Shown in pieces: positions 8,464-17,541 of a DNA stretch of 64,000 nucleotides. Numbering within the stretch: position 1 is the stretch's first letter; each line of letters starts with the position of its first letter. The notes below the pieces were generated by a model. That model searched no databases. It worked only from the letters and a program-made list of their open reading frames with translations, and was not told where the DNA came from. The translations under genes and the position numbers were made by a program. Source of the stretch: Sphingobacterium oryzagri (GTDB lineage: Bacteria > Bacteroidota > Bacteroidia > Sphingobacteriales > Sphingobacteriaceae); contig NZ_CP117880.1 in the NCBI RefSeq assembly GCF_028736175.1, forward strand, positions 682,001 to 746,000, written 5' to 3'.

Positions 8464-8524
8464 AAATCATCAAGTTAAATAAAAGAATACTAACCCTTAC
8501 ACATTAACCCAACTACTCAAATGT

Positions 8525-11500
8525 ATGAATAACTTCTCATTTGACAAAAGGCGCGTGGACGCTTGGAGACCGCCTCTTGTCTTAATTTTCCGGATTATGA
8601 AAATTACAACATGCCTCTTGTTGGTTTTTATGACTTGCGCTTATGCAGAAAGTAATGCGCAAAAAATATCCCTCGCGCTAAAGAATGCCAAATTGGAGGA
8701 TGCATTTAGGCAGATTAGCGAACAAACGAACTATAAATTTTTGTATAGCGATGACGTGTTAAAAAAAGCTGCTCGTGTAAACTTAAATGTGCGAAACGCC
8801 AATTTAAAGGATGTGTTAAGTGCTGTGTTACCTAGCGATAACTTCTCGTTTAAAATTATTGCCGAGACCATATCGGTACATTATCATGTGCCAAAAAGCG
8901 GCAATGAACCGGCGTCATCTGCACGGCAAAGTTTAGTCTCCGGTAAAGTAACCGGCGAAAATGGTGCTCCGTTACCCGGTGTATCAATCAGTGTTAAAGG
9001 ATCTTCCGCAGGTTCCACAACTGGAGAAGACGGCAGCTTTTCCATTGCCGCATCAGAAGGAGACGTATTGTCTTTTCGATATGTCGGATACCTGGCAAAA
9101 GAAGTTACGGTAAAATCGCAACGCACGATCACCGTTCAATTACTTTCTGAAGACCAGGCGATTGAAGAGGTCGTGGTAACCGGTATGGGACAACGCGTTG
9201 ATAAGCGTTTGTTCACCGGCGCAACTTCCCAAATTTCGGGCGAAGCAGCGCAGATAGGCGGACAAATCGATCCGAGTCGTGGACTTGAAGGCCGTGTGGC
9301 CGGTGTTTCTGTGCAGAATGTAACCGGAACTTTCGGCACCGCTCCAAAAATACGAGTTCGTGGCGCGACTTCTATCTACGGCAGCTCGAAACCCTTATGG
9401 GTTGTAGATGGGGTGATTATTGAAGATGTCGCGGATGTTAATTCCGACGCGCTTTCTTCAGGCGATGCGTTAACACTGATCAGCTCAGCAGTTGCGGGAT
9501 TGAACGCACATGATATCGAGTCGTTTCAGATTTTAAAAGACGGTTCTGCAACTTCCATTTACGGAGCACGTGCTATGGCGGGGGTTATTGTAATCACCAC
9601 AAAGAAAGGTACAGCTGGACGTAGTTCCTTAAATTACACCGGCGAATATACCTCACGAGCCGTACCGCGCTACTCTGAATTTAACATCATGAACTCGCAA
9701 GAGCAGATGTCTGTCTATCAAGATATGTATGAGAAGGGGTTCATCCGATTTGCAGATGTGCCAGTATCAAGCAATAGTGGTATTTATGGTGACTTATATA
9801 AACGTATTCAATCTGGCGAAATCTATAATGATTTGTTTACTGACCGACATCACGTGAACAACTTTTTGCGCGAAGCTGAATACCGAAACACCGATTGGTT
9901 TAGCGAATTGTTTCAGCCTAGTCTTCAACATAACCACGCTGTTAGCATGTCATCAGGTACAGAAAAATCACAGTATTATTCTTCCTTAAGCGCGTTGGTC
10001 GATCCCGGCTGGACAAAGCGAAGTAGCGTTAATCGTTATACGGGAAATCTGAATGCTAATTATAATATCTCCGAAAAAGTGAAGTTTAACATGATTACAA
10101 ACGGATCGTATCGCCAACAACAAGCGCCGGGTACACTAGGCCAGTCAACAGATGTAGTATTTGGCGAAGTAAAACGCGACTTTGATATTAATCCCTACGC
10201 CTACGCGATGAATACATCACGCGCATTAGATCCGAATGTATTCTATACAAGAAATTATGCACCTTTTAACATCCTGCACGAACTGGAAAATAACTATATG
10301 GATGTAAACGTGGCTGATTTACGGTTTCAGGGTGACTTAAGATGGAAGGTTGTTCCGTCGTTTGAGTTGGGGGCATTTGGTTCAGTTCGCTATCAATCAA
10401 CGACACAACATCATTATGTGATGGATCTTTCTAATCAGGCCTTAGCCTATAGAGCGGGGATAAGTCCGGAAAACTCAACTATTAGAGACAGTAACCCGTT
10501 TTTATATACTGATCCGGATGATCTTTTCGCTCGGCCGATTTCTGTTCTTCCGGAAGGAGGAATTTACAACCGAACGGACTACACCATGTTCGAGCAGCTC
10601 CTGCGTTTTACGGCACAATTCAATCAAACATTTAATCATGATCACATAGTTAGTGCCTTTGCCGGGTCTGAGATAACAGCCTCCGATAGAAATAATACGT
10701 GGTTTAGGGGATGGGGCTTACAGTATGAGCTCGGTGAAAGTCCATTTACAGATTACCGTGTTTTTAAAAGAGGACAGGAAGAAAATACACCTTATTTTCA
10801 CGTAAACAGAAATTCGGACAACGATCCCTCCAATACCCGTTACAAACAAACGGCTTTCTTTACCAACTTAACGTATTCGTATGCTGGTAAATACACGGTT
10901 AATGGTACGTTCCGCTATGAGGGAGCAAACAAATTAGGAGAAGCAACTTCGGCACGTTGGATGCCAAGCTATAATATTGCGGGCGCTTGGAATGCACATG
11001 AGGAGCAATTTTTCCAATCGTTATCACCAGTCCTTTCGCACCTCACATTAAAAGCTTCGTATAGTCTGACGGGCGATAGAGGTCCATCCAATGTCACTAA
11101 TTCGTTTGCCGTGTATTCTTCGTATACGCCTTGGCGACCAACAGCAGGCGACACGGAATCCGGCTTGCAAATTTTGGATTTGGCAAATAGTGAGTTAACG
11201 TATGAGAAAAAGCATGAGTTAAATATCGGAACTTCAATCGGTTTGTTTGATAATCGCGTTAATCTTGAGTTCGATTGGTTTACACGAAATAATTTTGATC
11301 TTATTGGTGTTGTCAATACGCAAGGTTTAGGTGGCACAATCTCTAAAATGGGTAACGTTGCCGATATGAAATCACATGGCGCAGAACTGAGCTTGAGCGC
11401 TAATATTTTACGTAATCGTCCGTTTACATGGACATCTAACCTAATTTATTCGAACGTGAAGACTAAGGTAACTCGTTTGGATACGCGTAGCCGCGTCATG

Positions 11501-12211
11501 GATCTAATTACGGGAACGGGCTTTGCAATGGAAGGAGGGCCGGTAAGGGGCTTGTATTCTGTGCCGTTTTCGCATTTAAATGATGAAGGCTTGCCGGTTT
11601 TTATCGGTCCTGATAACGAGGAAACTATTACCGATATTTATTTCCAGGAGCGTAATAGATTGGACTACCTGCAATACGAAGGTTCGGTAGATCCCATTCA
11701 TACCGGTGGTTGGGGAAATATATTGTCTTACAAAAACCTTAGTTTGAACGTTTTTATTACCTATTCTCTAGGCAACGTCGTTCGTTTAGATCCTGTTTTC
11801 AGAAGCGAGTATAACGATCTTACGGCGTCCACCAAAGAATTTGCAGATCGATGGATGGTGCCGGGCGATGAAGCATATACCAATATTCCAACCATCGCGT
11901 CGGTAGGACAAAATCGGGCTTATAGTAATAACCTTCAATATGCGTATAATACGTACAATTATTCTTCTGTACGCACAGCAAGTGGCGATTTCGTCAGATT
12001 GAAGGATGTTTCGCTATCGTATGAGTTGCCTAAAAGCTGGGTGACTGCATGGAATGTAAATTCCTTAGGCCTTCGCTTCAATGCAACCAACCTTTTGTTG
12101 CTCTATGCGGATAAGAAATTAAATGGGCAGGATCCGGAGTTTATAAATGCTGGTGGTGTGGCTGCGCCTATTGCCAGGCAGTATACATTAACATTGCGTT
12201 TAGGTTTGTAA
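8525..12211 (+). CDS. SusC/RagA-family TonB-linked outer-membrane protein with STN domain
   Basis: Outer-membrane import channel of up to 1228 residues. The ATG at 8525 gives the N-terminal extension typical of these proteins; M25 at 8597 (MKITTCLLLVFMTCAYA) starts the actual signal sequence. An STN domain follows at about 46-120 (LEDAFRQISEQTNYKFLYSD), then a carboxypeptidase-regulatory-like domain at about 138-215, a plug from about 220 (EEVVVTGMG, GRVAGVSVQNVTG, KIRVRGATSIYGSSKPLWVV) and the barrel. The STN domain marks it as a signal transducer that contacts the FecR protein encoded upstream. It pairs with SusD 23 bases downstream. The substrate cannot be read from the sequence; the neighbouring metallohydrolase suggests a peptide or protein-derived ligand. 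Confidence 0.95.
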   Translation: MNNFSFDKRRVDAWRPPLVLIFRIMKITTCLLLVFMTCAYAESNAQKISLALKNAKLEDAFRQISEQTNYKFLYSDDVLKKAARVNLNVRNANLKDVLSAVLPSDNFSFKIIAETISVHYHVPKSGNEPASSARQSLVSGKVTGENGAPLPGVSISVKGSSAGSTTGEDGSFSIAASEGDVLSFRYVGYLAKEVTVKSQRTITVQLLSEDQAIEEVVVTGMGQRVDKRLFTGATSQISGEAAQIGGQIDPSRGLEGRVAGVSVQNVTGTFGTAPKIRVRGATSIYGSSKPLWVVDGVIIEDVADVNSDALSSGDALTLISSAVAGLNAHDIESFQILKDGSATSIYGARAMAGVIVITTKKGTAGRSSLNYTGEYTSRAVPRYSEFNIMNSQEQMSVYQDMYEKGFIRFADVPVSSNSGIYGDLYKRIQSGEIYNDLFTDRHHVNNFLREAEYRNTDWFSELFQPSLQHNHAVSMSSGTEKSQYYSSLSALVDPGWTKRSSVNRYTGNLNANYNISEKVKFNMITNGSYRQQQAPGTLGQSTDVVFGEVKRDFDINPYAYAMNTSRALDPNVFYTRNYAPFNILHELENNYMDVNVADLRFQGDLRWKVVPSFELGAFGSVRYQSTTQHHYVMDLSNQALAYRAGISPENSTIRDSNPFLYTDPDDLFARPISVLPEGGIYNRTDYTMFEQLLRFTAQFNQTFNHDHIVSAFAGSEITASDRNNTWFRGWGLQYELGESPFTDYRVFKRGQEENTPYFHVNRNSDNDPSNTRYKQTAFFTNLTYSYAGKYTVNGTFRYEGANKLGEATSARWMPSYNIAGAWNAHEEQFFQSLSPVLSHLTLKASYSLTGDRGPSNVTNSFAVYSSYTPWRPTAGDTESGLQILDLANSELTYEKKHELNIGTSIGLFDNRVNLEFDWFTRNNFDLIGVVNTQGLGGTISKMGNVADMKSHGAELSLSANILRNRPFTWTSNLIYSNVKTKVTRLDTRSRVMDLITGTGFAMEGGPVRGLYSVPFSHLNDEGLPVFIGPDNEETITDIYFQERNRLDYLQYEGSVDPIHTGGWGNILSYKNLSLNVFITYSLGNVVRLDPVFRSEYNDLTASTKEFADRWMVPGDEAYTNIPTIASVGQNRAYSNNLQYAYNTYNYSSVRTASGDFVRLKDVSLSYELPKSWVTAWNVNSLGLRFNATNLLLLYADKKLNGQDPEFINAGGVAAPIARQYTLTLRLGL

Positions 12212-12234
12212 TAGAAATATTAAGATATAGTGAA

Positions 12235-13824
12235 ATGAAAAGAACAGGTAAACTATATATAATGATGGCCTTAATAGGCGGTCTAAGTTTCTCGTCATGT
12301 AATAAGTATCTGGATGAGATGCCAGATAATAGAGCGACATTAAATACAGAAGATAAAATTAAAAAAATATTGGTGTCGGCTTATCCGACGACGGCCTATT
12401 TGGTTTCTGCGGAGTTTTCATCGGATAATGTAGACGATTATGGTGCTTCCAATCCATACAGTGAACGCGATTTAGAGCAATTATTTCGCTGGAATGAGGT
12501 GACCGAAGAAACCAACGATAGTCCAAAACGCGTATGGGAAGCCTGTTATAGCGCAATCGCTAGTGCAAATGCAGCGTTAGCAGCTATCGAGGATATGGGG
12601 CGCCCGGCCAGTTTAAATCCGCAGCGCGGTGAAGCGCTTGCCGCAAGGGCTAACGCACATTTTATTTTGGTAAACCTATTTGCTCAGCATTACCATATGG
12701 ATCATGCAGCTTCCGATCTCGGCGTGACCTACATGTTACATCCAGAAGAGGAATTAAACCCAAGCTACCACCGTAATACCGTACAAGAAGTGTATGACTA
12801 TATGTTGCGAGATCTACAAGAAGGGATCCCGTTGATTGATGATTCTTCATACGGTTCTACGCCAAAGTATCACATGAATACCCGTGCGGCCAATGCTTTA
12901 GCAGCACGTATTTCACTGTATATGCAGAATTGGGAGCAAGCTGTTCGATATGCCAATGCAGCTATTGGCACTAACCCTTCCAGCATATTGCGCGATAATG
13001 ATGAAATCAATGCCAATGCCGTCGGCAGCGTGACTGACGCCGCAATTTATTATAACCGCAGCACGATTAATGCCAATCTGATGCTGGCCACAGCGAGTAC
13101 AAACCACGGCTTATATTTCGGTGCGTATTATACGGGATCGCGCTTTTCACATGGAAATTTTATAGCAGAAGAGGAAACAGTCTTAGCAAATGCGCCCTAC
13201 GGGCAGCGGCAATCCAACGGATATAAACCAAGAGTTTTTGTGTACAGCGGAACAAATCTCGATAAATGTCTATTACCGCGCGTGTCGTATATGTTTGAGT
13301 ATACCGATGTTGTTGCCGGTATCGGCATTCGCCGCGGAGCGTATGCGCCTTTTACCACTGAAGAAACGATGCTTGTACGTGCCGAGGCGTTAATACATTT
13401 AAGACGTTACGATGAAGCGGTTGTTGATATGAAGCGGTGGGTAGACAACACGCTGGTTAATCCGCCAGCGGTATTTTCTGTAGGGAGTATCAATACATGG
13501 GCAAACAATTTAGACTATTTTACAGCACAGGTGCCTACGCCTAAAAAACGTCTCGATCCCACGATGATACCTTTTGAGGCTGGTACGCAAGAAAATATGT
13601 TGCATGCGCTGCTCTTTCTCCGTCGCGTTGAAACCATGCATATGGGCTCGCGCTGGTTTGATGTCAAGCGTTACGGAATTGAAATTGAACGCCGTATTAT
13701 TTCATCAGGTAGCACGGTATCGTCTGTAGAAAGTGCTACGCGATTAACTGTACGAGATAATAGGCAAGCGCTACAATTGCCGTTGGAAGTTATTGCAGCA
13801 GGTTTAACCCCTAATCCTAGATAA
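12235..13824 (+). CDS. SusD/RagB-family nutrient-binding lipoprotein
   Basis: Surface lipoprotein of 529 residues that caps the SusC channel and captures its ligand. The lipobox is FSSC with Cys22. The N-terminal segment KYLDEMPDNRATLNTEDKIK and the tetratricopeptide-like helices (LAARANAHFILVNLFAQHY, ALAARISLYMQNWEQAV) are characteristic of the family. The C-terminal part has the usual segment LLFLRRVETMHMGSRWFDVKRYG. It starts 23 bases after susC and ends one base before the next start codon, so the four transport and lipoprotein genes are almost certainly one transcript. Confidence 0.95.
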   Translation: MKRTGKLYIMMALIGGLSFSSCNKYLDEMPDNRATLNTEDKIKKILVSAYPTTAYLVSAEFSSDNVDDYGASNPYSERDLEQLFRWNEVTEETNDSPKRVWEACYSAIASANAALAAIEDMGRPASLNPQRGEALAARANAHFILVNLFAQHYHMDHAASDLGVTYMLHPEEELNPSYHRNTVQEVYDYMLRDLQEGIPLIDDSSYGSTPKYHMNTRAANALAARISLYMQNWEQAVRYANAAIGTNPSSILRDNDEINANAVGSVTDAAIYYNRSTINANLMLATASTNHGLYFGAYYTGSRFSHGNFIAEEETVLANAPYGQRQSNGYKPRVFVYSGTNLDKCLLPRVSYMFEYTDVVAGIGIRRGAYAPFTTEETMLVRAEALIHLRRYDEAVVDMKRWVDNTLVNPPAVFSVGSINTWANNLDYFTAQVPTPKKRLDPTMIPFEAGTQENMLHALLFLRRVETMHMGSRWFDVKRYGIEIERRIISSGSTVSSVESATRLTVRDNRQALQLPLEVIAAGLTPNPR

Positions 13825-13825
13825 T

Positions 13826-14716
13826 ATGAAAATTAGCAGAAAATTAAATATTTTATTATTGTCGACATCCTTACTATGGTCTGCTTGTTCCGAAGATAGA
13901 CTCAATCCAGCCAGCGTTTTCATTGACAATGAGGTAGATCGTAGCGCGCTAGACAATTACATTGAAAACGTATACACAGCGGATTATAACATTGCGATTG
14001 TATATAAGTTTGTGGAGGCGGAGTCAGATTTGAACTATAACCTTAGTCCTGCAAATTATGAAAGCGCAGTACGTATGACGAAGTTAATGTACTACCTCGG
14101 AATAGAACCCTATGATAAGATAATGGGCAATAAAGATTTTATAAAGTCTTACTTTCCCAAATTGCTAAATTATATCGGTTCACCGGCGTATCTTAATAAT
14201 GGAACTTTTGTTTTAGGAACTGCCGAAGGCGGTACCAAGATAACGATGTACGCTTTGAATCGTTTGACCGAAGCTACGGCATCCGATCCGCAGTTCTTAA
14301 ATGATTATTACTTCCATACGATGCACCATGAGTTTGCGCATATCTTGCATCAGACAAGAGATTATCCGTCGACTTTCAATCAGATAACTGGACCTAGCTA
14401 TGTGGCAGATTCATGGAATACTATTTATTCGAATACCTCCGCCCTCGCCGAAGGTTTTATATCCGCGTATGCCTCAAAGGAAGCAAATGAAGATTTTGTA
14501 GAGACGTACTCATTTTACATCACTTTATCGCCAACGCAATGGCAACAACGTATGAATTTGGCAGGCACAGCAGGAAGAGAAAGAATTGAAGCCAAATTAG
14601 ATATCGTTCGGACGTATTTTCAGAATGTTTGGAACATCGATTTAGATGAGCTACGCGATGAGATTTTAGCTAGGCAAGCTGCACTGCCTGATTTTGATCA
14701 ACTGTCTTTAAACTAG
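13826..14716 (+). CDS. Substrate import-associated zinc metallohydrolase lipoprotein
   Basis: Putative zinc-dependent peptidase or hydrolase, 296 residues, exported and lipidated (lipobox WSAC, Cys21). The zinc site is visible as HHEFAHILHQ: HEFAH at 168-172 supplies two histidines and the catalytic Glu169. A downstream acidic residue in NEDFVETYSFYI is a plausible third ligand. It matches the family known as substrate import-associated zinc metallohydrolases (TIGR04549, Peptidase_Mx1-like), which is found next to SusC/SusD pairs. The start codon follows the SusD stop by one base, indicating translational coupling. The real substrate is unknown; processing of a bound protein at the cell surface is inferred. 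Confidence 0.88.
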   Translation: MKISRKLNILLLSTSLLWSACSEDRLNPASVFIDNEVDRSALDNYIENVYTADYNIAIVYKFVEAESDLNYNLSPANYESAVRMTKLMYYLGIEPYDKIMGNKDFIKSYFPKLLNYIGSPAYLNNGTFVLGTAEGGTKITMYALNRLTEATASDPQFLNDYYFHTMHHEFAHILHQTRDYPSTFNQITGPSYVADSWNTIYSNTSALAEGFISAYASKEANEDFVETYSFYITLSPTQWQQRMNLAGTAGRERIEAKLDIVRTYFQNVWNIDLDELRDEILARQAALPDFDQLSLN

Positions 14717-14722
14717 AAGATT

Positions 14723-16018
14723 ATGAAATTTAGATATATAATATTAGTACTGATTCTGTTTCCCTTAGTATTTTTTAGCGCCTGCAAGCGTGAAACGGAT
14801 CCGATATTTGAACAAAATGCAACACTGCGTGTTACCGAGGCCATTCAACATGCATATGACGTATTGCAAGGAAATGAACCTGGCTGGATGATGAAGTATT
14901 ATCCTAGTGATACGCGCGAGTTTGGCGGCTACACCATCTTCGCCAAATTTATATCGAATGGACAAGTCACATTAACGTCCGATATTAATGAAGACGTTAT
15001 CACCAGTACATACGGTGTTGTACAAGAGTCAGGACCGGTATTGACTTTTAACGGCTACAACAAAGTCATACACTATTTTTCAGAACCAGGCTTGGATAAC
15101 GGTGATAATATTGGAGCAGATGATACCGGTATGAAAGGTGACTTTGAGTTCATCGTGCTCGAAGCTTCCGCTGACTCGGTTGTGCTGAAAGGAAAGAAAA
15201 GTGGAAACAGGATGGTGATGCTACCGTTAACAGGCAATCAATTCGAAACATTGTCTGTTGAATATCAGCGAGCTAATGATGTTTTTAGAGGATATCTTTT
15301 GTTTAAGTTGGAAAATCAACAAGGTGAATTGTCTGATTTAGGGTATAATATGCGTACGTTTCAGTATGCTTCAGACGGCAATCTCAACTTGCAGACATTC
15401 CGGGTAACACCAACGGGTCTGGAGTTTTACGAAGATGCAGAGTTGAGCGGCGTGCGTTTCGTGAGTCTCGCATATGTGCAGCCTACGGCGACTTATCCCA
15501 AAGGATACTTCTCGGATGCAAATAATTTAATTAAAGTTATACCAGAGGCACCATTAAATTTATGGTTTCGAAATAATTTATGGTCGATGTCCTACAGTAA
15601 CGTAGGAGCAACCGGGCGCACATTTTGGAATACTGCTCGAACGAATTTAACAAATAATGGTATAAGTCTAAGTTACTATTATATCGGTACCTACCAAGGA
15701 CTTCAAGGAATGGTTTATATCTTACAGAATGGTGCTGTTGGTGGTCTTATTACACATAATATCACTTTAGTCCCAGGTAGTGAAGATCAAGTACGAATAT
15801 CTTTGGCAGGAAATATTTATAATTTAGGAGGTGGATTCGGCGTCGCATACTGGTCGGCAGGTTTAAATCAATTAACCAACCCCTTCAATAATAGAACGTT
15901 CAGGGTAACGGCTGATACTTCTGATAGGCCGAACTCCGTGTTGCTAACAGATATCGCTATTCCAACAAATACGTTCAGGGTATTTTTGGATGCGATCAAT
16001 AATCCGTTTAACAATTAA
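14723..16018 (+). CDS. DUF4302 lipoprotein
   Basis: Lipoprotein of 431 residues with signal sequence and lipobox FFSAC (Cys21). The region after it, with EAIQHAYDVLQGNEPGWMMK, YYPSDTREFGGYTIFAKF and NGQVTLTSDI, is typical of DUF4302, a family of unknown function found downstream of SusCD-metallohydrolase sets. The rest is rich in beta-strand and aromatic residues, suggesting a surface binding protein. It lies six bases after the metallohydrolase gene and is the last gene of the operon; a GC-rich hairpin follows. Confidence 0.88.
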   Translation: MKFRYIILVLILFPLVFFSACKRETDPIFEQNATLRVTEAIQHAYDVLQGNEPGWMMKYYPSDTREFGGYTIFAKFISNGQVTLTSDINEDVITSTYGVVQESGPVLTFNGYNKVIHYFSEPGLDNGDNIGADDTGMKGDFEFIVLEASADSVVLKGKKSGNRMVMLPLTGNQFETLSVEYQRANDVFRGYLLFKLENQQGELSDLGYNMRTFQYASDGNLNLQTFRVTPTGLEFYEDAELSGVRFVSLAYVQPTATYPKGYFSDANNLIKVIPEAPLNLWFRNNLWSMSYSNVGATGRTFWNTARTNLTNNGISLSYYYIGTYQGLQGMVYILQNGAVGGLITHNITLVPGSEDQVRISLAGNIYNLGGGFGVAYWSAGLNQLTNPFNNRTFRVTADTSDRPNSVLLTDIAIPTNTFRVFLDAINNPFNN

Positions 16019-16032
16019 TGACATAGCTGTAT

Positions 16033-16059
16033 TGCCCCGAATTTTCGAATATCGGGGCA
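16033..16059 (+). terminator. Hairpin ending the SusCD operon
   Basis: TGCCCCGA at 16033-16040 pairs with TCGGGGCA at 16052-16059. The following sequence is only mildly T-rich, so it is a moderate terminator candidate. Confidence 0.55.
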
Positions 16060-16282
16060 TATAATGCTAATCTTACAACTTTGCTAAATACGCTGATAGA
16101 TGTAATCGTTGAATTGATTAGTTTAACGTTAATTTTAATGCTAACCGTTGCTTTTTATTTTTGGTCTATTAAGTCTCTGACAGTTAATAAGCGCAATCTG
16201 GAAACAGTTCTTATCAAACTGTTATCTAACAGCTGCAATCATAATAGTGATCGTAAACCGGGAACGATAAAACTCCCGAAAC

Positions 16283-16315
16283 AAACAAAGCGAGATATAC
16301 TTTCTCGCTTTGTTT
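16283..16315 (-). terminator. Hairpin downstream of the Mrp gene
   Basis: AAACAAAGCGAG at 16283-16294 and CTCGCTTTGTTT at 16304-16315 are perfect 12-bp complements. It lies 25 bases beyond the stop of the minus-strand Mrp gene and ends in T-rich sequence in both directions, so it could stop transcripts from either side. The interval 16060-16282 holds no supported gene. Confidence 0.7.
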
Positions 16316-16339
16316 CGTTTAACCAGCGTTATAGAAATT

Positions 16340-17404
16340 TTAAACCACTTTACTCGCCAAAATACTCACCTCCTGTGCTACACGGCCGGCAATCTCTTTG
16401 TAAGCTTCCGCAACCGCCTCATCCGCATCCAAAAGAATAGGAAATCCATTGTCGCCCGCATCCGCAATCGATTTGACCAAGGGTATTTCACCTAAAAACG
16501 GCACCTGGTTACTTTCTGAAAGTCGTCTGCCGCCATCTTTACCGAAAATATAATACTTGTTATCCGGTAATTCCGCAGGCGTAAAATAAGACATATTTTC
16601 TACGATGCCCAAGATCGGGATATTAATGCCTTCCATTTGATACATGCCGATACCTTTAATCGCATCGGCAAGTGCTACGTGTTGCGGTGTCGTCACGATA
16701 ACCGCACCCGAAATCGGGTAAGATTGTGCTACCGTAATATGAATATCGCCAGTTCCCGGCGGCATATCCACCACCAGATAATCCAGTTCACCCCAATGCG
16801 CGTCGCCAAAAAGTTGCTTAATTGCCGAAGTAGCCATCGGCCCACGCCAAGGAATAGGTTGATTCGGATCAGTAAAAAAGCCAATAGAAAGTAGTTTCAA
16901 TCCAAACTTCTCGATGGGCAAAATCTTTGTTTTTCCTTGTGGCGTTTGTATAGATTCCGGTCGGGAGCCTTCAAGACCAAACATAATCGGCAACGAAGGA
17001 CCGTAGATATCAGCATCCAACAGACCCGTTTTAGCGCCGGTCTCGGCCAAAGCCAAAGCAAGATTGCTGGCCACAGTCGATTTACCAACACCACCTTTGC
17101 CGGAAGATACCAAAATAATGTTTTTAATGCCTTCAAGCTGTGCAGACTCTGTACTCACCACGCGCGAGGTCATGTTGATATCGACTTCAATATCCTTGCT
17201 GATGAATAAACCAATCGCATTGCGACAAGCATGCTCGATATGTCCTTTTAATGGACATGCCGGTGTGGTAAGCACCACATCAAACTTTAATTTATTCGGG
17301 AGGATTTCTATATTTTGAATCATGTGTAGGGTAACCAGATCTTTCTTTAAATCGGGTTCTTCCACATGGCCTAACGCGTACAATACTTGCTCTTTGGTAA
17401 TCAT
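16340..17404 (-). CDS. mrp: Mrp/NBP35-family P-loop ATPase
   Basis: ATP-binding protein of the ApbC/Mrp family, involved in iron-sulfur cluster loading or transfer. The product is 354 residues from the ATG at 17404; a GTG six codons upstream (17422) lies inside the probable -7 element and is not used. Residues 1-80 are the MIP18/DUF59 domain (ITKEQVLYALGHVEEPDLKK), followed by the deviant Walker A SSGKGGVGKST at about 100-110 and LVVDMPPGTGDIHITVAQ. The C-terminal CxxC that binds the cluster in ApbC is not present after ENMSYF (it reads TPAELPDNKYYIFG), as I recall for many Bacteroidota homologues. Stand-alone gene, divergent from the transglycosylase gene. Confidence 0.93.
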   Translation of the reverse strand: MITKEQVLYALGHVEEPDLKKDLVTLHMIQNIEILPNKLKFDVVLTTPACPLKGHIEHACRNAIGLFISKDIEVDINMTSRVVSTESAQLEGIKNIILVSSGKGGVGKSTVASNLALALAETGAKTGLLDADIYGPSLPIMFGLEGSRPESIQTPQGKTKILPIEKFGLKLLSIGFFTDPNQPIPWRGPMATSAIKQLFGDAHWGELDYLVVDMPPGTGDIHITVAQSYPISGAVIVTTPQHVALADAIKGIGMYQMEGINIPILGIVENMSYFTPAELPDNKYYIFGKDGGRRLSESNQVPFLGEIPLVKSIADAGDNGFPILLDADEAVAEAYKEIAGRVAQEVSILASKVV

Positions 17405-17421
17405 AGTGACATTATCTCGCA

Positions 17422-17429
17422 CAAAGATA
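17422..17429 (-). promoter_or_regulatory. -7 promoter element of the Mrp gene
   Basis: On the minus strand TATCTTTG matches the Bacteroidota -7 consensus TAnnTTTG exactly. Transcription would begin about 17417, leaving a leader of about 13 bases before the ATG at 17404 and ruling out the upstream GTG. Confidence 0.6.
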
Positions 17430-17541
17430 GAGATTGGACGATGAAATCATGTCATTTAGATGTTTATAGTTTGGCAGAATAAGCGATTTTAAAGTAAGGT
17501 TTAGAAAAAAACTTCTATTTTTAAATCCGAAATACAGCAGT

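Noticed and set aside
16081..16440. 119-residue plus-strand frame from a TTG with a hydrophobic N-terminus
   Set aside because: It runs through a strong hairpin and antisense over the end of the Mrp gene; the C-terminal half is the Mrp complement.
17405..17422. Six-residue extension of Mrp from a GTG
   Set aside because: The GTG overlaps the predicted -7 promoter element and would not be transcribed.
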